A stretch of 21,692 nt of DNA from Candidatus Thorarchaeota archaeon SMTZ1-83 (lineage in GTDB: Archaea; Asgardarchaeota; Thorarchaeia; Thorarchaeales; Thorarchaeaceae): positions 1-21,692 of the forward strand of contig LRSK01000069.1 of NCBI GenBank assembly GCA_001563325.1. The letters run 5' to 3'. A model generated the notes under the pieces. It was not told where the DNA came from. It ran no database searches and saw only the letters and a list, made by a program, of their open reading frames with translations. Within the stretch, counting starts at the first letter, position 1, and each line of letters begins with the position of its first letter. A program made the position numbers and the translations under genes. Positions 1 through 7,355 of this stretch are shown here, piece after piece.

Positions 1-167
1 CCCAATTTGACATTGTAGTAGAAGGTGATTGCAGAACCAAGAGCGATGACCTGTAGGAGGTTAATGGAACCTTGAGATAGACCAAAGGCCAATTTCGACC
101 GAAAGGGTAGTCGCTCGTCGAAATCAACAGTGACCTCATCTCCCACATATTCTTCCGTGCCTGCCAT
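1..167 (-). CDS. N-terminus of a GPH/MFS-like sugar or cation symporter (runs off left edge)
   Basis: Reading the minus strand from an ATG at 167 gives 55 codons with no stop before the window edge. The predicted start is MAGTEEYVGDEV, then a charged stretch, then KLAFGLSQGSINLL followed by a hydrophobic helix and FYYNVKLG. A basic residue plus FGL at the start of helix 1 and a FYYxxxLG end are typical of the GPH (MelB-like) branch of the MFS, so this is probably the first membrane segment of a transporter. An AAGGAGA ribosome-binding site lies about 10 bases before the ATG. The gene lies 94 bases downstream of the methyltransferase-like gene on the same strand and may be co-transcribed with it. 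Only the first helix is visible, so the family call is tentative and the substrate unknown. Confidence 0.55.
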   Translation of the reverse strand, partial: MAGTEEYVGDEVTVDFDERLPFRSKLAFGLSQGSINLLQVIALGSAITFYYNVKL

Positions 168-261
168 TCAGCACATTCTCCTTGCGACTGTTTCTTGGTT
201 GAGATTCAAACCATAGCGCCTTGTTCGAGGTCGTCAGTCTGGTCATCTTGTCACCAGGGTA

Positions 262-804
262 TCAAATCCATCGTCTAGCTCGTGTCTTGAAGCTTTGGTA
301 TTCGTCTCCGAATTCCTCCTCCAGGATAATCTCTTCCCTTTTGATGAAGAGGTACCTCAAAACAATGTAGACAATAACTAGGCAAAGGAGTGTCACAAGA
401 CTGCTCCATACAATGGCAAGTCCCAGAAGCATCAAGAGACCTCCCAGATAGATTGGATTTCGAGTGAATCTATATGGCCCAGCGAGGGCAAGAGTCGAAG
501 GTCTCTGCATGGGTTCTCTTTTTCTCAATCCGATTTTCCCAATGTGCAGCAGAGCATAGTTCCCCCAAACGACCAGGAGCATCCCGACTGGAATCAGGAA
601 GCCTCCGACGAGATTGTAGGGTTGGGGAATGAGATCTGCGGGAAACGTGAAGATGTCTTCGAGAATTTGCATATCGACGGCGAAGATGTAGATTGGCAAA
701 ATAAGGATTAGTGAGAGTATTGTTACAAGGAACACCAACCAAAGTCCCTTCAGGACAATCATGATTCGAGGGTGATTTTCGCTCAGCTCTTCTAGGTCGA
801 CCAT
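262..804 (-). CDS. Isoprenylcysteine carboxyl methyltransferase (ICMT/PEMT)-family membrane protein
   Basis: A 180-residue integral membrane protein with about four or five helices. The C-terminal half carries the family signature: GPYRFTRNPIYLG (about residues 109-121), a helix pair, then REE...EEEFGDEYQSFKTRARRW (about 156-179). In ICMT and phospholipid methyltransferases these segments bind S-adenosylmethionine and form the catalytic site. Members methylate prenylated cysteine or lipid head groups; prokaryotic members have diverse, mostly unknown substrates. The ATG at 804 is preferred to the TTG at 807; no clear ribosome-binding site is seen, but a TATA-like box at 838-846 would give a very short leader. 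It is divergent from the MFS gene at 906. The fold call is strong, the substrate is not known. Confidence 0.85.
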   Translation of the reverse strand: MVDLEELSENHPRIMIVLKGLWLVFLVTILSLILILPIYIFAVDMQILEDIFTFPADLIPQPYNLVGGFLIPVGMLLVVWGNYALLHIGKIGLRKREPMQRPSTLALAGPYRFTRNPIYLGGLLMLLGLAIVWSSLVTLLCLVIVYIVLRYLFIKREEIILEEEFGDEYQSFKTRARRWI

Positions 805-837
805 CAAGAAGCTCTGAACATCCTAAATGACGACCCC

Positions 838-879
838 CATATATCCCTAGACTGGGGCCGAAAGAAAATGGTATTTAAG
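838..879. promoter_or_regulatory. Divergent promoter region between the methyltransferase-like and MFS genes
   Basis: Two archaeal-type TATA-like boxes face away from each other in the 101-base gap. GATATATG on the minus strand (838-846) lies about 35 bases before the minus-strand start at 804. TATTTAAG on the plus strand (872-879) lies about 30 bases before the TTG at 906. Both spacings imply very short leaders. This is read by eye only. Confidence 0.5.
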
Positions 880-905
880 ATGGAGATAGGCGACAAGCAC
901 TCGAC

Positions 906-2246
906 TTGAAGATTCTTGACTATTCACGGCTCAAAGGACGTGAGTTCGCTGGGCTATCAACATTCCAAATCCTAAGCTTCTTTCGAAGGTCCATAGTGTA
1001 TACTTTCCTTTCTATCTACCTCAGATCCCTGGGTCTCTCAACAACCGAAGTGACCTTGATGGCTACCGTGGGCATGATAGCCAACACTCTTGCCCAATCG
1101 TTCCTATGGGGCGGTCTTTTGGACAAGTACCGAAAGCCCACCGAGTTCGTTGTCATTGGAGAGTTTCTTGCAGGTGTCGGCCACATCTTCATGGTCATCG
1201 GATACATGTTCTTCCTTGGAGTGAATCAGCTAGTCCTAGCTGGCTATGTGATCATATTTAGTCTAGGAGGGATTGAAGTATTCTGGAGTATGTCCAATGT
1301 CGGATGGTCGGCACTGATCTCAGTATTGACGGAGATTGATGAGAGAAAGAAGATAATGGGACAGTTCTCAATCATTGGCGGGTTTGGTGGATTAGGAGGT
1401 GCTTTTCTAGGTGGTTTCCTCTACGACAACGGCGTGGGCTTTGCAAGTGGAATCATCTTCAATATCGCCGCAGTCGTCATGATAGTGTCGAGCTTCATCG
1501 TCTATTTCTCGATTCGGCTCAAAGACGAGGGCCGGGTGCAGGAATCAGACGAAGCTGTTCCTTCTGAAAGTCCCCCACTCAGTGATCTTCCCTCGGTGCT
1601 GCGTTCTGCGTATCTTGTCTTCATCGCAGCCTTGGTATTCATCAATTTCGGGAGAAACTCAATTGCAATCATTAGCTCTCTCTTTCTGGCCGAACAAACA
1701 GCCTTCGGTGCAACAGGTGAAGAGATCGCGCTCTATAGCAATGTTGGAAGCATTGCTTCTATGATTGCGGGGTTGCTGGTCGGATCAGTCGTTGCCAAGG
1801 TCAATGATAGCAGGGTTTTGCTCGCTGGAGTAGCGTTGTCTCTTGCAGGCATTTCATGGCTTGTTGTCACCCCAACCTTTGCGCTAGCGCTTCTCTCTGC
1901 CTTCTTTATAGGTGCATCACAAGTAGTCATTCAGTCCTCAAGTTATTCGATTGTCGCCGAAATCGCACCTGAAGAATACAGGGGAAGACTATTCGCATAC
2001 TATAATGCATCTTTCTTCCTTAGCTGGGGTATTGCCGCTACATTCTATGCAGGACCTATTGCAGATCTTCTGATAGGTGCCGGACTGACAAACGCAGACG
2101 CATACAGAGGAAGTTTCATCGCGGCAATTGTACTGATTGCCATTGGAGTAGTTGTGCTTCTTCAGTCGTTCAGGTACACTAGAAGATTGGCAGAGTCCAA
2201 GTATGACACATCAAGGGAACCACTCGAAGCGGACTCGCTCTTCTAG
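906..2246 (+). CDS. Major facilitator superfamily transporter
   Basis: A 446-residue protein with about twelve hydrophobic helices in two halves, separated by a polar central loop near residues 203-225 (KDEGRVQESDEAVPSES). The loop after helix 2 has a motif-A-like GGLLDKYRK (69-77), the usual MFS gating loop. Length and layout fit a normal 12-helix MFS carrier that moves a small solute using an ion gradient. The reading frame opens with TTG at 906, and a TATA-like box about 30 bases upstream suggests a nearly leaderless transcript. No adjacent enzyme gene on the same strand indicates the substrate. It could be a drug or metabolite exporter or a sugar-type carrier; the sequence does not decide. 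Confidence 0.85.
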   Translation: MKILDYSRLKGREFAGLSTFQILSFFRRSIVYTFLSIYLRSLGLSTTEVTLMATVGMIANTLAQSFLWGGLLDKYRKPTEFVVIGEFLAGVGHIFMVIGYMFFLGVNQLVLAGYVIIFSLGGIEVFWSMSNVGWSALISVLTEIDERKKIMGQFSIIGGFGGLGGAFLGGFLYDNGVGFASGIIFNIAAVVMIVSSFIVYFSIRLKDEGRVQESDEAVPSESPPLSDLPSVLRSAYLVFIAALVFINFGRNSIAIISSLFLAEQTAFGATGEEIALYSNVGSIASMIAGLLVGSVVAKVNDSRVLLAGVALSLAGISWLVVTPTFALALLSAFFIGASQVVIQSSSYSIVAEIAPEEYRGRLFAYYNASFFLSWGIAATFYAGPIADLLIGAGLTNADAYRGSFIAAIVLIAIGVVVLLQSFRYTRRLAESKYDTSREPLEADSLF

Positions 2247-2387
2247 GACCGTTCCATTGAATGCATTGGATGCAATACACGCTATACGATATTAGTTATT
2301 ATAAGATAACAACATATCATATAGCTGCTGCGCGCCAAGACTTACTATGCTTGGAGCCAGAATGATTGGATCTTTGAGGTAAACAAT
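2247..2387 (+). promoter_or_regulatory. AT-rich intergenic stretch with possible promoter for the small ORF
   Basis: The gap after the MFS gene is AT-rich around 2283-2322 (TATTAGTTATTATAAG and CATATCATATAG), which can hold a TATA box for the small ORF at 2388. A short inverted repeat TGCAT-TGG-ATGCA lies just after the MFS stop. No RNA gene or other coding frame stands out. Confidence 0.3.
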
Positions 2388-2564
2388 ATGTCAAATTCTC
2401 AGGTCTGCAAATTCAGATTCAGGAACGGGTCAATATCGCTGCGTTTCCATGTACGATACTTCCCATCAGACTCAAACGGCCCAGAAGAAATTATCGCACA
2501 TCTTACCAAGATGCTTAGATTTGCACTCCAGGCATCCTTAACCGACATGTTGAGTAGTTGGTGA
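2388..2564 (+). CDS. Small hypothetical protein (58 aa)
   Basis: An ATG at 2388 opens a 58-codon frame ending at TGA 2562-2564. A GAGGT ribosome-binding site at 2376-2380 sits with the same spacing seen before well-supported genes here (the binding protein and second ligase). The product begins MSNSQVCKFRFRNGSISLRF, followed by HVRYFPSDSNGPEE and an amphipathic helix-like end (IIAHLTKMLRFALQASLTDM). That suggests beta strands then a helix, i.e. a small folded domain rather than random translation. I do not recognise the family. It lies between the MFS gene and the convergent MaoC operon and has upstream AT-rich promoter-like sequence. A longer minus-strand frame overlaps it but has no supporting signals. 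Real coding is likely but not certain. Confidence 0.5.
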   Translation: MSNSQVCKFRFRNGSISLRFHVRYFPSDSNGPEEIIAHLTKMLRFALQASLTDMLSSW

Positions 2565-2677
2565 ATAACAGAACTACTATCCCTTCCTTCTCCGAATCGA
2601 GTACTATATTCCGACTGTTGTTTCAAGGGATTTGGGATGATACACAAGACACGGTGACTATATCGCATGTGTTCTTG

Positions 2678-3097
2678 CTAAAGGTTCATGACTTTGATCA
2701 TTGCGTCGCCTTCGAGGACTATCTTCCCATCCTGATTCATGCAAGTAGTCTTCAAAGTGACACGTTCTTTCTCATCATTCAGTTCGATGATCTCAACTCG
2801 AGCAGTAATCGTGTCACCAATTCTCACAGGGCCTAAGAACTTCATTGATTGTCCCAAGTAGATGGTTCCTGGCCCCGGGAGCTTCATTCCTATTGCTGTA
2901 CTGATGAAGGCTGCTGTGAGCAGCCCGTGAGCAATCCTACCCTTGAACATGGTGGTCTTAGCCCACTCTTCATCGAAATGTAGTGGATTGTAGTCTCCAC
3001 TCAAATCGCCAAAGACCTTGATATCAGCTTCAGTTACTGTATGTGTCACTTCTGCAGACTGTCCGATAGACAGCTCAGAGTACTTTGCAACTTTCAT
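2678..3097 (-). CDS. MaoC-like (R)-specific enoyl-CoA hydratase
   Basis: A 139-residue hot-dog-fold protein of the PhaJ/MaoC hydratase-2 group. The signature SGDYNPLHFDEEWA (33-46) contains the expected catalytic pair, Asp35 and His40, and is followed by F-x-x-x-IAHGLL (51-60). Members add water to trans-2-enoyl-CoA to give (R)-3-hydroxyacyl-CoA, or run the reverse dehydration. The length is normal for a single-domain PhaJ. It is the last gene of a three-gene minus-strand operon (ligase, KASIII-like, this gene). Its AGGAG ribosome-binding site overlaps the stop codon of the KASIII-like gene 13 bases upstream, so translation is probably coupled. In this context it should act on an acyl-CoA handled by its two partners. 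The family call is firm; the chain specificity is unknown. Confidence 0.92.
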   Translation of the reverse strand: MKVAKYSELSIGQSAEVTHTVTEADIKVFGDLSGDYNPLHFDEEWAKTTMFKGRIAHGLLTAAFISTAIGMKLPGPGTIYLGQSMKFLGPVRIGDTITARVEIIELNDEKERVTLKTTCMNQDGKIVLEGDAMIKVMNL

Positions 3098-3110
3098 TCA
3101 GATTACGCTC

Positions 3111-4130
3111 CTATTTCCATTGACCCCACTTGATGGTCATAGCGTTCCATGACCACCCGATTCCGGCAGCCGCCAGCACGACGAGATCACCGTCTTTTAT
3201 CTTGTTACTCTTGAGACCCTCCTCAATAGATACAATGGCGTCGTTCTGACCCATGTGCCCCCATTCCTCGAAATACGTGGATTGCTCATAAGGATGAACC
3301 CCAAGCTCGTTGGCTACGTACTCGAACGCACTTCTCTTCATCCTAATCAGACCAAGGTAGTCGATATCCTTTCTTGAATATCCACTCTTCTCAAGTGACT
3401 CATCCACAACCTTCAGGAAGTTGGCCATCGAGAGTCTGTCAAGTCGTTCCTTGAAACCTTCTGGGTCTGTCACATCGAGATAGTGTAGCCTTTGCTCAAC
3501 TGTTTCACAGGATGCTGGCATCACTGAGCCTCCAGCAGGAACATATACATCCTCCGAGAACTGACCGTCCGAGATGACACTACCTTCTAGAACGACGTTG
3601 TGTGGATAGTCGTTTCGAAGAATCATCGCAACTCCACTGGCAGCCAAGTCGTGCATGAAACGAGTCCGAATGTTGGAGTAGTCTATTAGGTCACAGTTTC
3701 TATATCCGCTACCAATCAAGACTCGACGGTATCCGTGAGTCTGCATCAACGACTTGGCGAGAATCATCGCAACGACAACAGTGCCACACCGCTGGTTCAC
3801 GTCGAAGGCCCATGCGCTGGTTGCACCTGTTTCGTTCTGGAACTTTATCGCATACGTCTGCATAGGGCGTTCAGCATATACCTCTCCTGCCCATATTGCC
3901 ACTTCAATGTCCTTAGCAGGGTCGATACCTGCGCGCTCGATAGCCGTCTTTGCTGCTTTGACCCCCATCGCAACAGTATGATCATCCGGTCCCGGAACTG
4001 ATTTGCTTAGCATCCCCATCTTTGTCTTTATGATATCAACAGGTGTCCCTGATTGCCCAGAGATATACTCAGCCGTGTGTCTCTCCTTCGGAATATAGAC
4101 CCCAATTGATTCAATGCCAATAGTCTTCAT
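3111..4130 (-). CDS. KASIII/FabH-like thiolase-fold protein, non-canonical active site
   Basis: A 339-residue thiolase-superfamily protein aligned with 3-oxoacyl-ACP synthase III. The nucleophile region reads FDVNQRCGTVV with Cys115 in the FabH active-site position. The segment that carries His in FabH (PHQANLR) reads LIRMKRS near residue 263. The segment that carries Asn (GNTSAAS) reads WGHMGQNDA near 292. By eye, the His is therefore Arg and the Asn is His. The C-terminal AAAGIGWSWNAMTIKWG matches the family's end. Cys retention implies acyl-enzyme formation; loss of the decarboxylation pair argues against malonyl-dependent condensation, as in KASIII relatives that act as acyltransferases. 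It overlaps the ligase upstream by four bases (ATGA) and has a GGAGG ribosome-binding site, so the ligase probably supplies its acyl-CoA. Confidence 0.85.
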   Translation of the reverse strand: MKTIGIESIGVYIPKERHTAEYISGQSGTPVDIIKTKMGMLSKSVPGPDDHTVAMGVKAAKTAIERAGIDPAKDIEVAIWAGEVYAERPMQTYAIKFQNETGATSAWAFDVNQRCGTVVVAMILAKSLMQTHGYRRVLIGSGYRNCDLIDYSNIRTRFMHDLAASGVAMILRNDYPHNVVLEGSVISDGQFSEDVYVPAGGSVMPASCETVEQRLHYLDVTDPEGFKERLDRLSMANFLKVVDESLEKSGYSRKDIDYLGLIRMKRSAFEYVANELGVHPYEQSTYFEEWGHMGQNDAIVSIEEGLKSNKIKDGDLVVLAAAGIGWSWNAMTIKWGQWK

Positions 4131-5662
4131 GACTCGTCCTCCAATTCTCTTTTCAAGATTTTACCCGCAGCACTCTTCGGTAGGTCGTCACGAAACTCAT
4201 AGTACTTGGGTATCTTGTAACGCCCCAATTTCCCGTCAAGGTATTTTCGGATTTCATCTTCTGTCAGCGACTCACCACTTCGCAATACGATGAAACCTTT
4301 GCCGACCTCACCCCATTTGTCATCTGGAACCCCTACGACAGCTGCTTCCGATATTTTGGGGTGTTTGTATAGAATCTCCTCAATCTCGGTAGGGAACACA
4401 TTCTCGCCACCTGAGATGAACATGTCCTTCTTTCGGCCAACGATGTAGTAGAATCCCTCGTTGTCTTTCTTCACCAGATCTCCGGTATGAACCCATCCGT
4501 CAGGCTCAATAGCCTTCGAGGTTTCCTCAGGTTCTTCCCAATACCCAGAGAATGCGTGTGGCCCTCTGAGCAGTAACTCACCCACTTCTCCGTTCTCTAC
4601 CGGATTGTTGCTGTCATCGACAATCATCGTGTCACAGTGGAATGTGGGAAATCCTACAGACGTTGGTCTCTCCTTGACAGCATCATCCGGCAAGTGGAAG
4701 TTGTTAGGTCCCACTTCAGTGAGTCCATACCCCATCTTCAGAATCTTGCCACGCTCCCAGTACTTCTCCATGATCGCAACAGGGCACGGAGCGCCACCAC
4801 TGATGAACACTCGTACACGGTCAAAGTCGGTTTTCTTGAAACTCGTTGATTGAGAAATCATGTTGAACATGGTAGGAACAGCAATCACAATCGTACATCT
4901 TTCACTCTCAATAACCCTAAGCGTTTCTTCAGGATCGAAATCACCCATGATGATGCTTAGTGCTCCAAGATGGTAGAATGGCATAAGAAGTACATTGATT
5001 CCTCCTGTGTGAAAGAGTGGAAAGAGCAGTGGCTGAATATCGTCCTCTCTAAGTCCCCAAGAAACAGTTGTATTGACAGAGTTCCAGAAGACCAAGCCAT
5101 GGGAGAGAATCGCACCTTTCGGTAGGCCCGTAGTTCCTCCCGTAAACACAATCAGATACGGATCATCCATTGTGAGTGATGGTCGTTCTATTGACATGGA
5201 TGGTCTTTTGGTCATTAGTGAGTGAAGATCGGAATCGGAATCGGTCTGCTTGTTGCCCATCACGAACAGGTGCTTCTTCTTGACGAGCGGTCGCAGTTCC
5301 TCAAACTGGGTTATCAAATCGGGGTCATAGAACACTATTGACGGATCTGTCTTCTTCAGGAGATATTCAATCTCGCGTGTGGCAAGTCGAATATTGAAAG
5401 GGGTCAAGATGGCTCCAATCTTCCCACAAGCAAAGAGGATGTCAAGGAAGTCGAACCTGTTCTTGGAGTATACGGCTACTCTGTCCCCCATCCGTACTTC
5501 TGAATCAAGCAGGAACCTTGCTACTTGATTGGCTCGTTTATCCATTGTTTCGAATGTGTATCTCTTATTCTGGATGTTGTCAACTATAGCTTCTCTCTTC
5601 GGAGTAAGTAGTGCTCTTCTACCTGTCCAATCGCCTACCCATGACCAATCCTTCTGGTCCAT
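4127..5662 (-). CDS. Acyl-CoA ligase (AMP-forming, ANL superfamily)
   Basis: A 511-residue adenylate-forming enzyme that activates a carboxylic acid with ATP and transfers it to CoA. Motifs in order: P-loop FTGGTTGLPKG (173-183), YGLTEVGP (312-319), the ATP-ribose Asp in HTGD (Asp395), the hinge region GRKKDMFISGGENVFP (409-424), and the catalytic Lys501 in SAAGKILKREL. All expected residues are present, so it should be active. The length is typical of medium- or long-chain and aryl acyl-CoA synthetases. The ATG at 5662 has AGGAG about nine bases upstream. It is the first gene of the minus-strand operon, divergent from the Liv transporter operon. It is paralogous to the ligase at 12114. The acid substrate cannot be read from the sequence. 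Confidence 0.93.
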   Translation of the reverse strand: MDQKDWSWVGDWTGRRALLTPKREAIVDNIQNKRYTFETMDKRANQVARFLLDSEVRMGDRVAVYSKNRFDFLDILFACGKIGAILTPFNIRLATREIEYLLKKTDPSIVFYDPDLITQFEELRPLVKKKHLFVMGNKQTDSDSDLHSLMTKRPSMSIERPSLTMDDPYLIVFTGGTTGLPKGAILSHGLVFWNSVNTTVSWGLREDDIQPLLFPLFHTGGINVLLMPFYHLGALSIIMGDFDPEETLRVIESERCTIVIAVPTMFNMISQSTSFKKTDFDRVRVFISGGAPCPVAIMEKYWERGKILKMGYGLTEVGPNNFHLPDDAVKERPTSVGFPTFHCDTMIVDDSNNPVENGEVGELLLRGPHAFSGYWEEPEETSKAIEPDGWVHTGDLVKKDNEGFYYIVGRKKDMFISGGENVFPTEIEEILYKHPKISEAAVVGVPDDKWGEVGKGFIVLRSGESLTEDEIRKYLDGKLGRYKIPKYYEFRDDLPKSAAGKILKRELEDES

Positions 5663-5667
5663 CTCTA

Positions 5668-5679
5668 GGAACTCCTATG
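5668..5679. promoter_or_regulatory. Short palindrome overlapping the ribosome-binding site of the first ligase
   Basis: TAGGA-AC-TCCTA is a perfect 5-base inverted repeat that includes the AGGAG ribosome-binding site of the minus-strand ligase. It could hide the site in a small hairpin or be a protein-binding site. Arms this short may arise by chance. Confidence 0.25.
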
Positions 5680-5780
5680 GACTCAGAATGAAGACATTGT
5701 CAGGTTTTAGTCTTGCTGAAGATGATTCTCTTCTCGTGTATTCTTAGCTTGAGACAGCGGCCCAACTCGATTTTGTTCCA

Positions 5781-5817
5781 AAAGATATATTATCCGCCTG
5801 AATGGGCCCCACTGGGG
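5781..5817. promoter_or_regulatory. Promoter/operator region between the two divergent operons
   Basis: The AT-rich GATATATTATC (about 5784-5794) can act as a TATA box for the plus-strand Liv operon, with transcription expected near 5812, and is near-symmetric enough to serve the minus-strand operon too. An 11-base palindrome CCCCACTGGGG (5807-5817) falls on the expected plus-strand start site, where a repressor would block initiation. Regulator identity is unknown. A second TATA-like sequence on the minus strand (CTAAAAC near 5705) could start the ligase transcript closer in. Confidence 0.45.
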
Positions 5818-5857
5818 ATACCCGATTTTGGATATTGAATTGTAGAGGGAAATCGAA

Positions 5858-6652
5858 TTGTCCTCGTCGAGTGATTTTATCCTAAGCACTAGTGGGTTAA
5901 CCAAGAATTTCGGCGGACTGATTGCAGTTAATGATGTATCCCTTGATGTCGAAAGAGGCGCAATCAAAGCAATAATCGGTCCAAATGGTTCAGGAAAGAC
6001 GACCTTCTTCAACTTGATTACAGGAGTCTTTCCTCCTTCGGCCGGAAGGATATTCTTTGAGGGTATAGACATAACCAGACTTTCAATGCATCAGCGGACA
6101 CGACAGGGTATATCTCGATCATATCAGATTACGAACATCTTCCCATATCAGACAACCTTTGAGAATATTCGGCTGGCAGCTCAGGGCTGTAGCGGTGCAA
6201 GGGTAAACTTCCTTGGAATGCTGAACAAAGCAGGCTCATATGAGGAGTTCCATGAGAGGGTCTTGGATATTGCTGCGATTGTGGGTCTTGACCCCGACAG
6301 ACTCTATGCCCCTGCCGCTTTGATACCTCACGCTGAACAAAGGAAGCTTGAAATCGCGATGGCTCTGGCTACCGAGCCAAGACTCCTTTTGCTCGACGAA
6401 CCTGCGGCTGGAATGGCTGTAGAAGAGATACCAGAGGTCATTGATGCCATTCTGCGAGTCAAAGAAACATACGGTGAACAACTGACGCTGCTAGTAGTTG
6501 AACACAAAATGGACATTGTCATGAGCCTCAGTGAGGAAATCTTCGTTCTTTCTGAAGGAAGAATGATTGCAAGAGGGTCTCCAAAGGAGATCCAAGAGAA
6601 TGAGGAAGTCCTGACAGCTTATCTGGGTGGTACAGATGAAAGACTTGCTTGA
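5858..6652 (+). CDS. livG: Liv-type ABC transporter ATPase (LivG-like), degenerate signature motif
   Basis: A 264-residue cytoplasmic ATPase of the branched-chain amino acid (HAAT) importer type. Walker A is GPNGSGKTT (41-49), the Q-loop is Gln90 in SRSYQITNIFP, Walker B is LLLLDEP (176-182), and the H-loop is His216. The insert between Q-loop and signature is characteristic of LivG. The ABC signature, normally LSYGEQR in LivG, reads LIPHAEQR (155-162), so the Ser and Gly that contact ATP are missing. The start is TTG at 5858, chosen for the GAGGGA ribosome-binding site at 5845-5850. It heads the plus-strand operon, and its 3' end overlaps the LivF gene. Together with LivF it should power the permeases. 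The substrate need not be an amino acid. Confidence 0.9.
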   Translation: MSSSSDFILSTSGLTKNFGGLIAVNDVSLDVERGAIKAIIGPNGSGKTTFFNLITGVFPPSAGRIFFEGIDITRLSMHQRTRQGISRSYQITNIFPYQTTFENIRLAAQGCSGARVNFLGMLNKAGSYEEFHERVLDIAAIVGLDPDRLYAPAALIPHAEQRKLEIAMALATEPRLLLLDEPAAGMAVEEIPEVIDAILRVKETYGEQLTLLVVEHKMDIVMSLSEEIFVLSEGRMIARGSPKEIQENEEVLTAYLGGTDERLA

Positions 6653-7355
6653 AATAGAGAATGCTCACGTATACATCGGTTCCTTCTACGTCCTGCAAGG
6701 AATCTCGTTAGTAGTACCCAAGGGAGAAGTCACTCTACTACTTGGTAGGAATGGTGCTGGAAAGACTACGACCATGAAATCAGTACTCGGCATCTATCCA
6801 CCTAAGCGAGGGAAGATATTCTTCAAAGGTGAGGAGATATCCAGTCTCCCCACCCACAAGATTGTGAACAAAGGAATTGGATATGTCCCTGACACCAGAA
6901 GGATATTCGGAACGTTGACCGTGGAACAGAATCTGATTGTGTCACTACGGAAAGGAAGCTCTCGAAATGACATGCAAGAACGGCTGGAGATCATCTTTGA
7001 CCTATTTCCTGACATGAAAGGGTTCATGAAACAGAGAGCCGGTACTCTATCCGGTGGCCAACAGCAGATGTTAGCTGTTGCACGTGCATTGATGAATGAG
7101 AATGATCTCTTGCTCATAGACGAACCTACGGAGGGCTTGAGCCCCCTTTTGGCCAAGAAACTTATCGACTCTCTTGACAGACTAAAGGAATTCGCTACTA
7201 TCCTGCTGGTCGAACAGAACTTTCGAACAGTATCCAGGCTAGGTGACAACTATTACATCTTCGACAATGGAAAGATCGTTCACGAGGGCAACAATATGGC
7301 TGAGTTGATAGAAGACAAAGCGCTTGTTGCACAGTACTTGGGGGTGAGCATCTAG
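6636..7355 (+). CDS. livF: Liv-type ABC transporter ATPase (LivF-like)
   Basis: A 239-residue ATPase from the ATG at 6636 (a GTG at 6627 is in frame but less likely). Walker A GRNGAGKTT lies at about 37-45, the intact signature LSGGQ at 138-142, and Walker B LLLIDEP near 158-164. The H-loop position reads VEQNF; Gln in place of His is usual in LivF. YVPDTRRIFGTLTVEQNL is also typical. It overlaps the end of LivG by 17 bases and its TAG stop shares one base with the GTG start of LivH, so the four transporter genes form one transcript. It pairs with LivG as the energy module of the importer. Confidence 0.92.
   Translation: MKDLLEIENAHVYIGSFYVLQGISLVVPKGEVTLLLGRNGAGKTTTMKSVLGIYPPKRGKIFFKGEEISSLPTHKIVNKGIGYVPDTRRIFGTLTVEQNLIVSLRKGSSRNDMQERLEIIFDLFPDMKGFMKQRAGTLSGGQQQMLAVARALMNENDLLLIDEPTEGLSPLLAKKLIDSLDRLKEFATILLVEQNFRTVSRLGDNYYIFDNGKIVHEGNNMAELIEDKALVAQYLGVSI

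Noticed and set aside
850..861. ACTGGGG shared between the 808-905 gap and the 5807-5817 palindrome
   Set aside because: Only seven bases match and the first site lacks the palindromic partner; chance is sufficient.
2399..2668. 89-residue minus-strand frame
   Set aside because: No ribosome-binding site or family resemblance, and it overlaps the better-supported small plus-strand ORF at 2388-2564.
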